From Apium graveolens (Eukaryota > Streptophyta > Magnoliopsida > Apiales > Apiaceae), in the NCBI RefSeq assembly GCF_009905375.1, contig NC_133648.1:28260980-28324979 (forward strand): a DNA stretch of 64,000 bases, written 5' to 3'. Every line of letters begins with the position of its first letter. Position 1 is the stretch's first letter. A program made the position numbers and the translations under genes. This document shows positions 16,201 through 26,865 of this stretch, piece after piece. The notes beneath the pieces are model-generated. The model had not been told where the DNA came from, ran no database searches, and saw nothing but the letters and a program-made list of their open reading frames with translations.

Positions 16201-18610
16201 TTTGTTAGACAATAACAACAAATACCTAGAGGATAACTCAACTAACAAATAAGAAAAAGATATTAACAGAAAATGCAAAGTAAATAGCAGAAAAAGTTCT
16301 GGATTATATTTAACATTTTCCAGATTCCAAAAGAAATTTACAAGTGAATATAAGATAGATGCTCCTTCTAGTCTGAACATATGAATACATTGGTCTATCT
16401 TGATTCATAAAGCTCTAAGCATATACATTAAGTTTGAGCTATCGAATTCAGTGATCTTCCCTTCCAACTTCACCTTCTTCCAATTCTTGCAGCAATTCCT
16501 TATCGAAGACACGATCCTTTTCTGTAGAGAGACTACCTGGTTTGACTGGTTGAACCCTGACTGAACTTAGATTATTCTTAACTGATTGTACCTTTTGATG
16601 TTCTTTTCACAGTAAGCTTGAATCAGATCAGCAGCTTGAGTTTTCAACATGGATGAGTATCCGACAATTCTTAAGTTGATGTTCCATCCAGACAAGATGC
16701 TTAGTAGAGTAGTCTTAAGAGATTGTGCATTGAGATGGCAGATTTGAAGACAGTCAGACTTAAAAAATCTTACCTGATGAGGATTGTTGACCACTTGAGG
16801 ACTAGCCCTGCTGGCAAACTCTTTGAGCCTTTCTCAAAGAATTTCATTTAATTCTGAGCTTCTTTTTACTTTGTTGAGTAAGAACCCAAATCCCAGATAA
16901 AGAACGATTCTCAAACAAGTGAAGTGATACTTTAAAAGATCCTTCATTATGACAATATACAAAGATGCTCATTTCATTTAAAGATCTGTCAAAGGTAGCC
17001 GTGATCCTTGAGAGTTCAGTCTTGATAGCATTCATGTACATGTCATTGTTTGGATTAGAGATTTCCAGCTTGTCAAGAAGGTGTAGAAACTGCCTATCAT
17101 TGTTTGTGCTCAGCTGAGGCATATCAAGTACTCTCCTAGCTTCATCCCATTTTACACTAATCTTCAGATTTACATCTCTCCTCCGTTCTTCAGCTTTGAT
17201 GTCATGAAGACGTTGCTTTTCAAGAGTTTCTGTTCGTGGGATTTCCTTCCTCATGTCAATGATCTGAGATATCTTTTGAAGTTCAACTTCTTTTCTCTTC
17301 AACTCCGACTGCTCTTTCTGGAACTCTTTCTCAAAGACATGGTCCACTGATGCTTCATCTTCCCAGTCTTCAAAATGACTTTCCTCTTCAGCTTCAAAGA
17401 TATCAGCTTTATCTTCCATGACTGGTTCAGTGGTAACAGTTGGAACATTAGAATGTCAAAGTCATCTTGTTCTCTACTATAGTATTCTCATCAGCCTTCC
17501 TTGTCCCTCCAACATCAGAATCTTGAACTTTTTCTTTTCCCACTTCCCCCTGTTTCTCCCCCTTAGTTGAGGAATCCTCTACAGCTTACCTTGAGACCCA
17601 TCATGACCTCCATTTCCTCCATAGCCCGAGCCTCCACCAGATGGCCCTTCAAAGAAAATCCTTTGCTCTTCATTAGGGCAGTGAGAATTTTTTATCATGA
17701 AATACAAGTGTTTCATCCCTTCATTGAGATGTTCCATGTCCCTTTCTATCTTCACAAATCTGGAAGAGTCCCCGTGAATGATTCATTTCAACCAGGTCTT
17801 CTAGAGAAGTCATTCTTATATGGAGAGAGCAAAAGTTTGAAATGTCTTCAGCTGATAAAGTTGGAGATGCCTGGATTGAGTTAAGCTTTGGTACAACAGT
17901 GGACTTTCAATTTGATATCTCAGTCCTGATGAGGTGCCAGCTGATTATTAACAGAGGTGGAAGAAGAAGAACGTTCAACCACTTGTGCTTTTGAATATTT
18001 GTGCCTCAGTCTGACTTTTAGCAAGTTGTTCTTTCAGATCAGCAAATTTGAGCTAACAGATTTCAGTGTTTGTGTCTGTGTGTGCGCTCACCTGAATATC
18101 TCTCCTGTTTTGTTCACTAAACTCACGTGCTTGTGTTTCTCTCAATATAAGTGCTCGTGAGGAGCCATCCTGTAGCTGGTCTTCTGTACCTGCAATTGAA
18201 ATCACCCTAGCCTCTTCAAGAGAGGTCAGTGGTGGTGCAATGGGAATTCGCGAGTCCCGATCCTCAGTCAAACCTATCTTTTCATGTGAACTAGATGTGT
18301 GAATTGCTTCAGGGATAGGTTGACCGAGTTGCCCTCCACTTTCTCCAGATAAAATCTGCGAGTGAAGAATCCCGTGAGGGAGGCAGAGGTGTTGGATCTG
18401 GGAGGGGAGAAAATGACTCAATTAGAGGTGGCTGAGAGTCAGATTTTCTCTCTGAAGCATGTGACTGCTCTTCTTGCCGTAACTATGGCAGGCACTATAA
18501 CTGACTCAATGTGCACCTCCTCTCTCTGTGTCCTGAGTATCATCTATTGGTCTATATGCTTCCATTGTGAGTAATGGAAGTGTGCTTGACTCAGTACGAG
18601 ATGCCATGGC
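16201..18610 (-). pseudogene. degenerate env-like region of a SIRE-type element
   Basis: In SIRE elements an additional env-like ORF lies between pol and the 3' LTR; this segment is in that place. The best-preserved frame is 16844-17419 (191 residues, ATG at 17419), acidic at first and then a strongly charged coiled coil (EKEFQKEQSELKRKEVELQK). Further fragments are at 16567-16794 and 18053-18421. The start of an ORF, MASRTESSTLPLL, reads from an ATG at 18605 and soon meets a stop. Several stops and frame changes separate the pieces, so no whole protein is made. It ends abruptly at a plus-oriented LTR at 18611. No transmembrane segment or signal peptide is evident, so env is a positional label only. 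Confidence 0.6.
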
Positions 18611-19846
18611 TGAAAGGCATATGTCATAGCCTATTTGTTTATTCGAGGATTTACACTCAACTCAAATAAGGATGTAACAAGTAAATAGTGGTTCTATCGT
18701 CAGAAAGATCTCTCAAAGTACAATATGTCAAAGGATTAAGTAACATTATTCATCTACAGACTTGAGGACCTTAATTCACTGGAAGAAGCTCAAGAAATTG
18801 ATCAAGCCTCAGTGATATAAACCAAGATTGTGGATTTAATCAAGTGATAGAGATCTTGTCAGGGTATCAATTAATTATAGGGATTTAATCTGAAGAAAAT
18901 CAAGACATGAAGAAACATCATAGATGTTAGTCCATGCATGAATCAGACAGTAAATCGAGTGTCAACATTGAAGTGGGTGAATGGATTCATAAGTTTCAGT
19001 GATTTTCAAAAAGATTGTCAGAGAGGGTAGATGTTCAAGATTAGTATAATTCTCTATTATTAATTAAGTCATATAATTTAATTAAGAAAATAAATTATAT
19101 CTGCAAAGATTAATTTATTGATTATTGAATTAATTGGATAATTAATTCTGAATTATTATTATGCATTTTTCAGAAATGATTTTGAATTAATATTCAAAAT
19201 TAATCAGCAAGACAAATATTTGAACTGGTATGACAATTGGATTGTCATACCGAAAGGTCTTTTCCAAGTCTTTTTAGATTGTCTTGCCGATAGTCTTGCC
19301 AGTTCAATCAATAGTCCTACCGAAAGTTCTACCAGCTAAAAGGATTGTCTTGCTGAGCTAAAAGGATTGTCTTGCCAATTAAATCAAGGGTTGATTGAAT
19401 ATAAAAAACAGAAACTGAAGAATACAAAAGAGCATTGAATATCAAAACCACATGAAGAACACAGAACAGCAGAGAACTTATTGTAATTTCTCTAGACATT
19501 AATTTCTAGTATTTATTGTTAAATCTAAACCACTAAAAATCCTTTTCCTGTTCTTGTGTAACTATCTAGCGGATCAAAATCCCTAGAACTTAATCTCAAA
19601 TTACTTTTAGCATTTGATCCTTTTATTTCAAAAAGAAAAAGTTCATGTCGAATTTATTCTAGATTTGGAATAATTTATTTGAGATTAATCCCTTGTAAAT
19701 GATACCGTTGTTGTAACACCTTTCAAGTTTAATAATAGTTTTATTTAACTTGAATTTTGTTTCACTTTTTTATTCCACATTTTATTCGATTAAACGGTAT
19801 AGTTTGTATTCAACCCCCCCTTCTACAAACATATTGGGACCTAACA
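18611..19846 (+). repeat. SIRE-type copia 5' LTR, plus orientation (1236 bp)
   Basis: It starts TGAAAGGCATATGTC and ends GGGACCTAACA, followed by a two-base spacer and a tRNA-Met primer site. It is homologous to, and inverted relative to, 14905-16185. It holds repeated GACAATC / AAGACAATC words at about 19200-19390. Confidence 0.88.
19400..19406 (+). promoter_or_regulatory. TATA box in SIRE-type 5' LTR
   Basis: TATAAAA (within GAATATAAAAAACAG) lies about 790 bases into the LTR, after the GACAATC-type repeats. This is the likely start of R. Predicted by position and sequence only. Confidence 0.5.
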
Positions 19847-19848
19847 AT

Positions 19849-19860
19849 TGGTATCAGAAC
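19849..19860 (+). other. primer binding site, initiator tRNA-Met type
   Basis: TGGTATCAGAAC lies two bases after the LTR end. Initiator tRNA-Met primers (TGGTATCAGAGC) are usual for SIRE and other copia elements. Confidence 0.85.
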
Positions 19861-19942
19861 CTTCTGCTTAACGAACAAATCAAGATCCTAGACTTTTGTG
19901 ATTCTTCCACTCCTTGAATTTTTATTTACTCAAAAATTCATA

Positions 19943-22175
19943 ATGACTACACAAAAAGTTGGAACCGTTAAAATTCCACTGTTCGATAAAGAAAATTATA
20001 TTATGTGGAAGAAGAAGATGCTCTTGTTTTTACTAGTTGCAAATCCCAAATATCTGGACGTGTTAAAGAAGGGTCCAAAAATTTCAATGGTTATTGAACC
20101 AGAGGTTATAGAAGATGATGTTGTAATTACCAAAGCTAGAACCTATGTAAAAGACCCTGAGGATTTTTCTCCTGCTGAAAAAGAAGAAGCCTCCTTGGAT
20201 GCCAGCCTTCAATTAATTTTAGTTGATTCCCTTGATCCCTTGATGAACAGACATGTGATGAACTGTAAAAATTCCAAACACATTTGGGAAACTATTGAGG
20301 TGATTAATGAAGGCACATAGGAAGTTCGAGAGAACAAGTTAGAGATCCTAACCTCTGAGTATGAACACTTTAAATCCAATCCAGGAGAAGGAATCACTGA
20401 AATGTTTGAGAGGTACAATGCATTGATCAACAACCTGAATATAAATGGAAAATATTACTCAATCAGGGAGGTCAACAAAAAGTTCCTTTTAACACTGCCA
20501 ACTCATCTTGAACATAGAATCACTGCCATAAGAGAAGCGAGAGATCTTAATGAGATTTCTTTGGAAAGGCTCTATGGTGTGCTAAAAACCTATGAGTTAG
20601 AGCAGATTCAGCAGAAGGAAGTCTACGGGAAAGGAAGAGTGGTCAGCACGTCTACTGCTCTAGTAGTTGAAGAACAACAACAACAACCACAACAACAACA
20701 ACATCTCAACAGTCAGAGAGAATGGTACAGTCTTCCAAGGCTGAAGAAAATGTGATAGTAGCAAAATTTGATCCTCCTACTACAAATTAATCAGGAGATG
20801 ATTTTTACTCCTTGGAAGAACTGGAGCAATTGGAAGATGAGTCAATGGCCCTGATTGTCAAGAGATTCTCCAATGTCAGATTCAAGAGGAATCCCAAGTT
20901 CAAGTACAAGTCCAATTACACAGATTCCAGAAAGGTGGATCTTCATCCTCTAACACAAGCAGTGGTGGATACAAAACAGGGATGGTTGATCGAAGCACCA
21001 TTCGATGCTTTAACTGCAATAGTTGGGACACTTTGCCACAGAATGCAGGAAGCCAAAACAAGTTAAGAAGAACTCTTATGATTCTAATCAGAAGAGTAAA
21101 TCTGAAAGGGCTTACCTGGCAAAGGGAAGAAGCTGGGATAATACTGACAGTGAAGATGAAGAAGTTGGGATTCTTGCTCTTATGGCTAGTGATGCAAACA
21201 CCTCATCGTCAAGAAAAGAGGTAAAATTTACTGATGCTGAATTAGTCTATCATCTAGGAGGCTCCTTAGATTGTGCTCATCGTGATAATGAAATGTTAAC
21301 TCAACAAATTAAAGACCTTGAGAAAGAGGTCAATGAATTAAGACTTGTGCACATTAATCAAGATAAAGACTGTTATAGACAACTCGAAACTATTCTCAAA
21401 GACAAGATCACCGGCCTTGAGACTAAGGTCGAAGCTTACTTTAATTCTTGCTCTAAGGCTAAAGAGTTCTACAATAAGCAAGCTATTAATCAAACATCTG
21501 GAGTAGGTTATGATTATAATGTTTCTATTGGAGAATTAGGCATAAACTCCCCTCCTCATGTTTGTGCTAAAGGTAGGGAAGTACCACATGTGCTTAAGGG
21601 TGTTGATAAACCCCTCTATAAAAAATCAATTGCTGAACCATTTGATGAGACCTCTTTTATTATTCAAGAAGAAAGCCATGCTGAAGATCTTGCTAATGAG
21701 AAAGTTGTTTCCAAGTCAAATATGTCAAAGGTTCCAGTCAAAGTTGTGAAAGCAACTGAGACTAACTCAGACACATGAGTTGGATAACAAAATCGCCATG
21801 TCTACCATGCATAAGTTGCCTATTGTTAATCCCTCTCATAAAGCATGTGGTGTTCCTGATTGTATGTCTTGTGCTTTTAATTTGATGTATGCTTATTTTA
21901 ATGGTAAGCATGTTTCTAATGATAAGACTACTCCTCGTCAGCATGTGAATAATAGGATGCATGACAGGTCTAAGACTGCTAGTCCTCCTAAAGCTATAAA
22001 GGAGACATTTGTGCCTAAGCCTAAACAGAAATTTGTCAAGGCTGTTTACAAGGTCAAATGTCCAGTCATTGAGAAAGTTGAGAACATTAAAGTTAAGAAT
22101 GTTGTTTTGCCTGATAAAGGCCAATTTTACAAGTATGCCGGACCCAACCAAGCTTGGGTTCCGAAGAAGGTCTAA
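19943..22175 (+). pseudogene. gag: SIRE-type copia gag, broken
   Basis: Capsid/nucleocapsid part of the polyprotein. Start at ATG 19943 (MTTQKVGTVKIPLFDKENY); the frame upstream begins only with GTG. Seen: a gag core (LFDKENYIMWKKKM) to 20317, an in-frame TAG at 20318-20320, more gag to 20755 ending in a glutamine-rich tract, then stops and a frame change. The CCHC knuckle is split between two frames (CFNC near 21010 and GHFATEC near 21025). A long coiled-coil segment runs to 21778. Another frame change leads to 21783-22175. At least two frameshifts and two or more stops, so non-functional. Confidence 0.85.
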
Positions 22176-23603
22176 TCCATTTGTATTGCAGGGCATTAAA
22201 CAGGTGCAACCGGTAGTGTGGATTCTTGACAGCGGATCGTCAAGACATATGACCGGAGATAGAGCCCTGCTATCAAATGTGGTTGAGAAAGCTGACCCAG
22301 TGGTTACCTTTGGAGAAAGCTGGCCCAGCTGTTTGCAAGCTGGTAATGTTATCATTAAAAATGTGTATATTGTGCAAGGACTTGAACACAATCTGCTTAG
22401 TATTAGTCAGTTCTGTGACAACGGCTACAATGTTTTATTCGCAAGCTGAAGTGTCAGATTCTGCACAAGAAAAGTGAAAAACCCTCCTTGATGGGAATCC
22501 AGAAAGGAAATATGTTCGTAGCTGACATGAACTCTGGAAACAATCCTGAAGTCAATTATTTCTATGCAAAGGCATCATCAGATGAGAGTTGGCCATGGCA
22601 CAAGAGACTTTCTCATCTCAATTTTAAAATAATGAATTTTCTTGTCAAAAGAGAATTGGTCAGAGGTCTGCCTCAGCTGGAATTCTCCCCAGAAGGACTG
22701 TGTGAGGCTTTCCAGAAAAGAAAGTCAAAGAAAGCAAGTCACAGAGGCACTAACACATCCTCCATAACTGGTGTTCTGCAATTATTGCACATGGATTTAT
22801 TTGGACCAGTTAATATTCTTTCGATGTCAAAGAAGTGTTACTGTCTTGTGATAGTTGATGACTATTCCAAGTATACGTGGGTTTTATTCCTTCACTCTAA
22901 GGATGAAACACCACAAGTTGTGATTGATCATATCAAGTTGATTGAGTTAGATTCTAATGTCCCTGTTAGAGCAATAAGGTCAGATAATGGAACAGAATTC
23001 AAGAATTCACTTCTCAATGGATTCTGTACCGACAAAGGGATTACCAGACAATTTTCAGCTCCTAGAACCCCTCAGTAAAATGGAGTGGTAGAAAGAAAGA
23101 ATCGTACATTGATTGAAGCTGCAAGAACTATGTTAAGTGAATCAGGTCTTCCAATGTATTTTTGGGCTGAAGTTGTCAACACTGCATGTTATACTCAGAA
23201 TCGAACTCTAATCAACAAAGGCTTCATGAAGACTCCTTATGAGATTATGAATTAATAGAAACCTTCTATCGAATACTTTCATGTATTTGGTGCCAGATGC
23301 TTCGTGCTCAAGGATGAAGATGATCGTCGTGGTAAATTCGAGGCAAATGCATATGAGGGTATTTTTGTTGGATATGGAAGAAGATCATACAGGGTGTATA
23401 TCATTGATCAACACAAAGTAACTGAAAGTGTCAATGTTACATTTGATGACACTAAACTCCCTAGTATCCAAACTGAAGATCCTTCTGAGAAACTGAAGTT
23501 TGATGATATGTCAGATTCAAAATCAGAACATGATCAAGAACCTGAGGTTGTTGCTGGTGAAGAACATGTTAATCATGATGATACTCAAGGTAATGGTGAT
23601 GGA
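22176..23603 (+). pseudogene. pol: SIRE-type copia protease and integrase, broken
   Basis: Protease motif LDSGSSRHMTG near 22227-22260. A stop and frame change near 22446 follow. The integrase zinc finger (WHKRLSHLN...LCEAFQKRK) has lost its second Cys, which reads CEAF where CxxC is expected. The catalytic core shows HMDLFGP, RSDNGTEF and, after a TAA at 23076-23078, NGVVERKNR, so the D, D, E residues are still readable. Two further stops at about 23253-23258 precede a C-terminal stretch (ARCFVLKD...GIFVGYG). A solo LTR interrupts the frame at 23604. Confidence 0.85.
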
Positions 23604-24691
23604 TGTTGGGAACCACGGACTTAGGGTGTTACTACATTTTATGATAAAGATTACGAAAAGAGGATTACCTTGTTAATGATTGATTCCACGCTCTTCTATT
23701 GTATTCCCAAATTCCCTTGAGCGAAGTGTGGCCTCCGTCTTCTCAAGTTATCCTCTCTTCTTGCTCCTTGGTGGCTACAATATGTTTTCACACACTTGCC
23801 AAGCAAGAAGAGAATAAGAATATAATAGGCTACAATAGGGACCATGGATAATTAGGTTGGGCCTTCTAATTACATCTTGAGCCTAGCCCAATGTAATTAA
23901 ATATTAATTCAATCCACTAAAGAATTAATATTTGCACTACCTTTCCTAATACCGTAATTTAATTAATTCGGTTTCAATATTATTTGCTTATTAAATTCCC
24001 CATGTTTAAAATATCATATGTCCATTAATTAAATAAATTACTGATAATTTATTTAATTAATATCTTTTATCCTTGATCATCCACTCAACCTTTATTTAAT
24101 TATGCCAGAATAAATTACACCTGCAGGGTTTCACATAATTAAATCTTTTTGAGCTTTCAAGGGGACATCATTAACCCGAATATTATCAGGACATGGATTC
24201 CTTCAATAAATAATATCCACCATGTATATAATTCCATCACCCAAAATATAATGATATAATTCAAAAGAATTATTTCATATATAAATCAAAGCATGTAAAA
24301 TATACACGTGTCAATTACTATTTTCGGATTAAGAACCTAAGCATTAATAATAACATAGAATCTTAGTTCTCCTTCTTAATCAGTATTAAGGAAACAATTC
24401 TAAATTTGATCTTGTTCAATATACACAAAGTATACTAGTATTATTTATCAATATAAACTAATCTAAATAATACTACAGCCATACCAGTGGATTGTCCAAC
24501 ACCACCTGTGCTGTGAACCTTATTATATTATATAACCGTATTTAACAATCTAATATTCTGTATCCCATTTGATACTATATTGTTCACAATATATAATATT
24601 AGACAACATGTAAACATTCAAATGATTCTCAAATAAACTGGCCAGAAATAAATGTACATACTTCAATAAATATTTTCAGTATACACTAACA
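23604..24691. mobile_element. solo LTR inserted in SIRE-type pol (1088 bp)
   Basis: It starts TGTTGGGAACCACGG and ends ATACACTAACA (TG...CA). Exact 5-bp target duplications ATGGA flank it at 23599-23603 and 24692-24696. The pol-like linker sequence is continuous on either side when it is taken out. There is no primer site, purine tract or coding frame inside, so it is a solo LTR left by recombination between two LTRs of a full element. The interior is AT-rich. Confidence 0.88.
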
Positions 24692-26226
24692 ATGGAAACA
24701 TTGGCAACAATGGAGATACCATTGCTACTGACGAAGAATCATCAAGTCAACCTGACAACAACTCAGGGGGAGATGCTGAAGGATCAACTAGTAGGACACA
24801 AAATCCCAATGAATTTCAAGGCGAATCATCAAGATCAAATCTTCCAAGACAGACTGTCTGGAATAAAGCTCATCCTTTTGAGTTGATTATTGGTGATCCA
24901 GATGTTGGAGTCAGAACTAGACGTGCTACTCAAAATAAATGTCTGTTCTCGGGATTTCTTTCTGAGATGGAACCTAAGAAGATTGAAGAAGCACTGACTG
25001 ATCCAGATTGGGTGATTGCTATGCAAGATGAACTCAATCAGTTTGAACATCAACAAGTCTGGAAACTGGTACCTAGACCTACACACAAGAAAGCTGTTGG
25101 TACTCGGTGGGTAGTCAGGAATAAACTAGATGAAGATGGTGTGGTTATAAGAAACAAAGCAAGACTGGTAGCTAAAGGGTATTCTCAAGCTGAAGGTATT
25201 GATTATGATGAAACCTATGCTCCAGTGGCTAGACTAGAGGCCATCAGGATATTTCTGGCATTCGCAGCATTCTCAAACTTTAAAGTTTATCAAATGGATG
25301 TCAAGAGTGCCTTTTTGAATGGAAAGCTGGATGAAGAGGTGTATGTAGAGCAACCTCCTGGTTTTGAAGATCTAGATCATTTGGATTTTGTCTACTTTCT
25401 TTTCAAGGCTATCTATGGTCTCAAACAGTCTCCGAGAAAATGGTATGACACTCTCTCTGAATTTTTATTAAAAATAGCTTCATAAGAGGTGTCATAGACA
25501 AAAATCTCTTTTCTAAAAAGCATAAGAATGATACTATATTAGTCCAAGTCTATGTGGATGATATAATATTTGGGTCTACTAATGATAATCTCTGTAAGAG
25601 ATTTGCTAAGTTAATGCACAACAAATTTGAAATGAGCACGATGGGAGAGCTGAAGTTCTTTCTTGGATTACAAGTAAATCAAAGGTTCAAAGGAACTTTT
25701 ATTTGTCAATCCAAGTATCTCAAGGAACTCCTCAAAAAGTACAATCTAGAGGATTCTGCATCAGCAAGGACTCCGTCAACTACAGCTGTCAAGCTTGGAC
25801 CATGTGAAAACTCCATTAAGGTAGATGTCACAAGCTACAGAGCAGACTAGTCTCATGGTACAGCAAGAAACAACAAACAGTTTCCAATTCAACGGCCGAG
25901 GCTGAATATATTGTTGCTGGAAGCTGCTGTGCTCAGATCTTGTGGATTAGGAATCAACTACGGGACTATGGCTCTGTATTGAACAAAACCTATTCTATGT
26001 GATAATACAAGTGCAATAGCCATCACCAACAACCTTGTGAAGCATACAAGGACCAAGCACATTGACATCATGTATCATTTTATTAGAGAGCACGTCATGA
26101 ATGGTACTGTTGAACTATTTTTGTTCCAACAGAAGAACAATATCAGATATTTTCACTAAACAACTTGATGAATCCACATTTACCAGATTAGATGGTAAAT
26201 TGGGTATGTTGAATAGCTTTAGTGAT
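24692..26226 (+). pseudogene. pol: SIRE-type copia reverse transcriptase and RNase H, broken
   Basis: After the ATGGA repeat the linker resumes, then copia RT. The main frame runs to 25485 with [26 protein letters not shown] and [11 protein letters not shown] frame break near 25480 is followed by VYVDDIIFGS near 25550 and FFLGLQV. At 25848 the frame ends at a junction where SYRAD is followed directly by late RNase H sequence (SWYSKKQQTVSNSTAEAEY). The middle of RNase H is therefore deleted. More stops lie near 25996 and 26158. Confidence 0.88.
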
Positions 26227-26765
26227 TAAACTAGGTAATATCTAAGATCTGTTCTTGAATGAATTTACAAATGATTTTTTTTTCATGAATGAAAAAATTC
26301 ATTTGCAAATTTATTTTATCAGATTATCATTTTTCTTGCTTATTTCTATGTAAGTTTTATTATCTTATCTTCTTTATTTATTCTACTTGTTAATTTTAAT
26401 ATCTCAGAATATTTTATTTTCTCTAAAAATATTTTATATGAATTTTATTTGCTAAAATTCAACAGAAATCTATTTTTGGAATAAAATATAATTATTTCTG
26501 AAATATTGTTTTTTTAAATATATTCTGTAAGTGTAAATTCTATTTAAATTGTTTTATTACTGCAATGACAATCGGCAAGACAATTGAAATTGTCTTTCTG
26601 AAAGTCATTTCAGTGTATATATGTTTTATTATTTTTTCAGTTTAGTTTTATACTGGCAAGACAATCGATATGACTATCAATAGTCTTGCCAGTAATAAAA
26701 TTTATATCATATATATTTCTTTTATTTTGTACTAGAATGACAATCGGTATGACTATCGATTGTCT
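26227..26765 (+). other. post-pol AT-rich spacer with GACAATC repeats and hairpin
   Basis: No coding frame. From about 26570 the words GACAATCGG, AAGACAATC and ATGACTATC recur, as in this family's LTRs. A perfect 12-bp inverted repeat, TACTGGCAAGAC (26651-26662) and GTCTTGCCAGTA (26683-26694), encloses a 20-base loop. The sequence runs into the N gap inside another copy (ATGACTATCGATTGTCT). Confidence 0.6.
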
Positions 26766-26865
26766 NNNNNNNNNNNNNNNNNNNNNNNNNNNNNNNNNNN
26801 NNNNNNNNNNNNNNNNNNNNNNNNNNNNNNNNNNNNNNNNNNNNNNNNNNNNNNNNNNNNNNNNN
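26766..26865. other. assembly gap (100 N)
   Basis: Exactly 100 N, a conventional placeholder for a gap of unknown size. Sequence type changes across it, from SIRE post-pol spacer to a chromovirus-like LTR. The distance and the relation of the two sides are therefore not known. Confidence 0.98.

Noticed and set aside
19849..19860. Possible tRNA gene near primer sites
   Set aside because: Only 12-18 bases match a tRNA 3' end, as expected for a primer site; no cloverleaf can be drawn.
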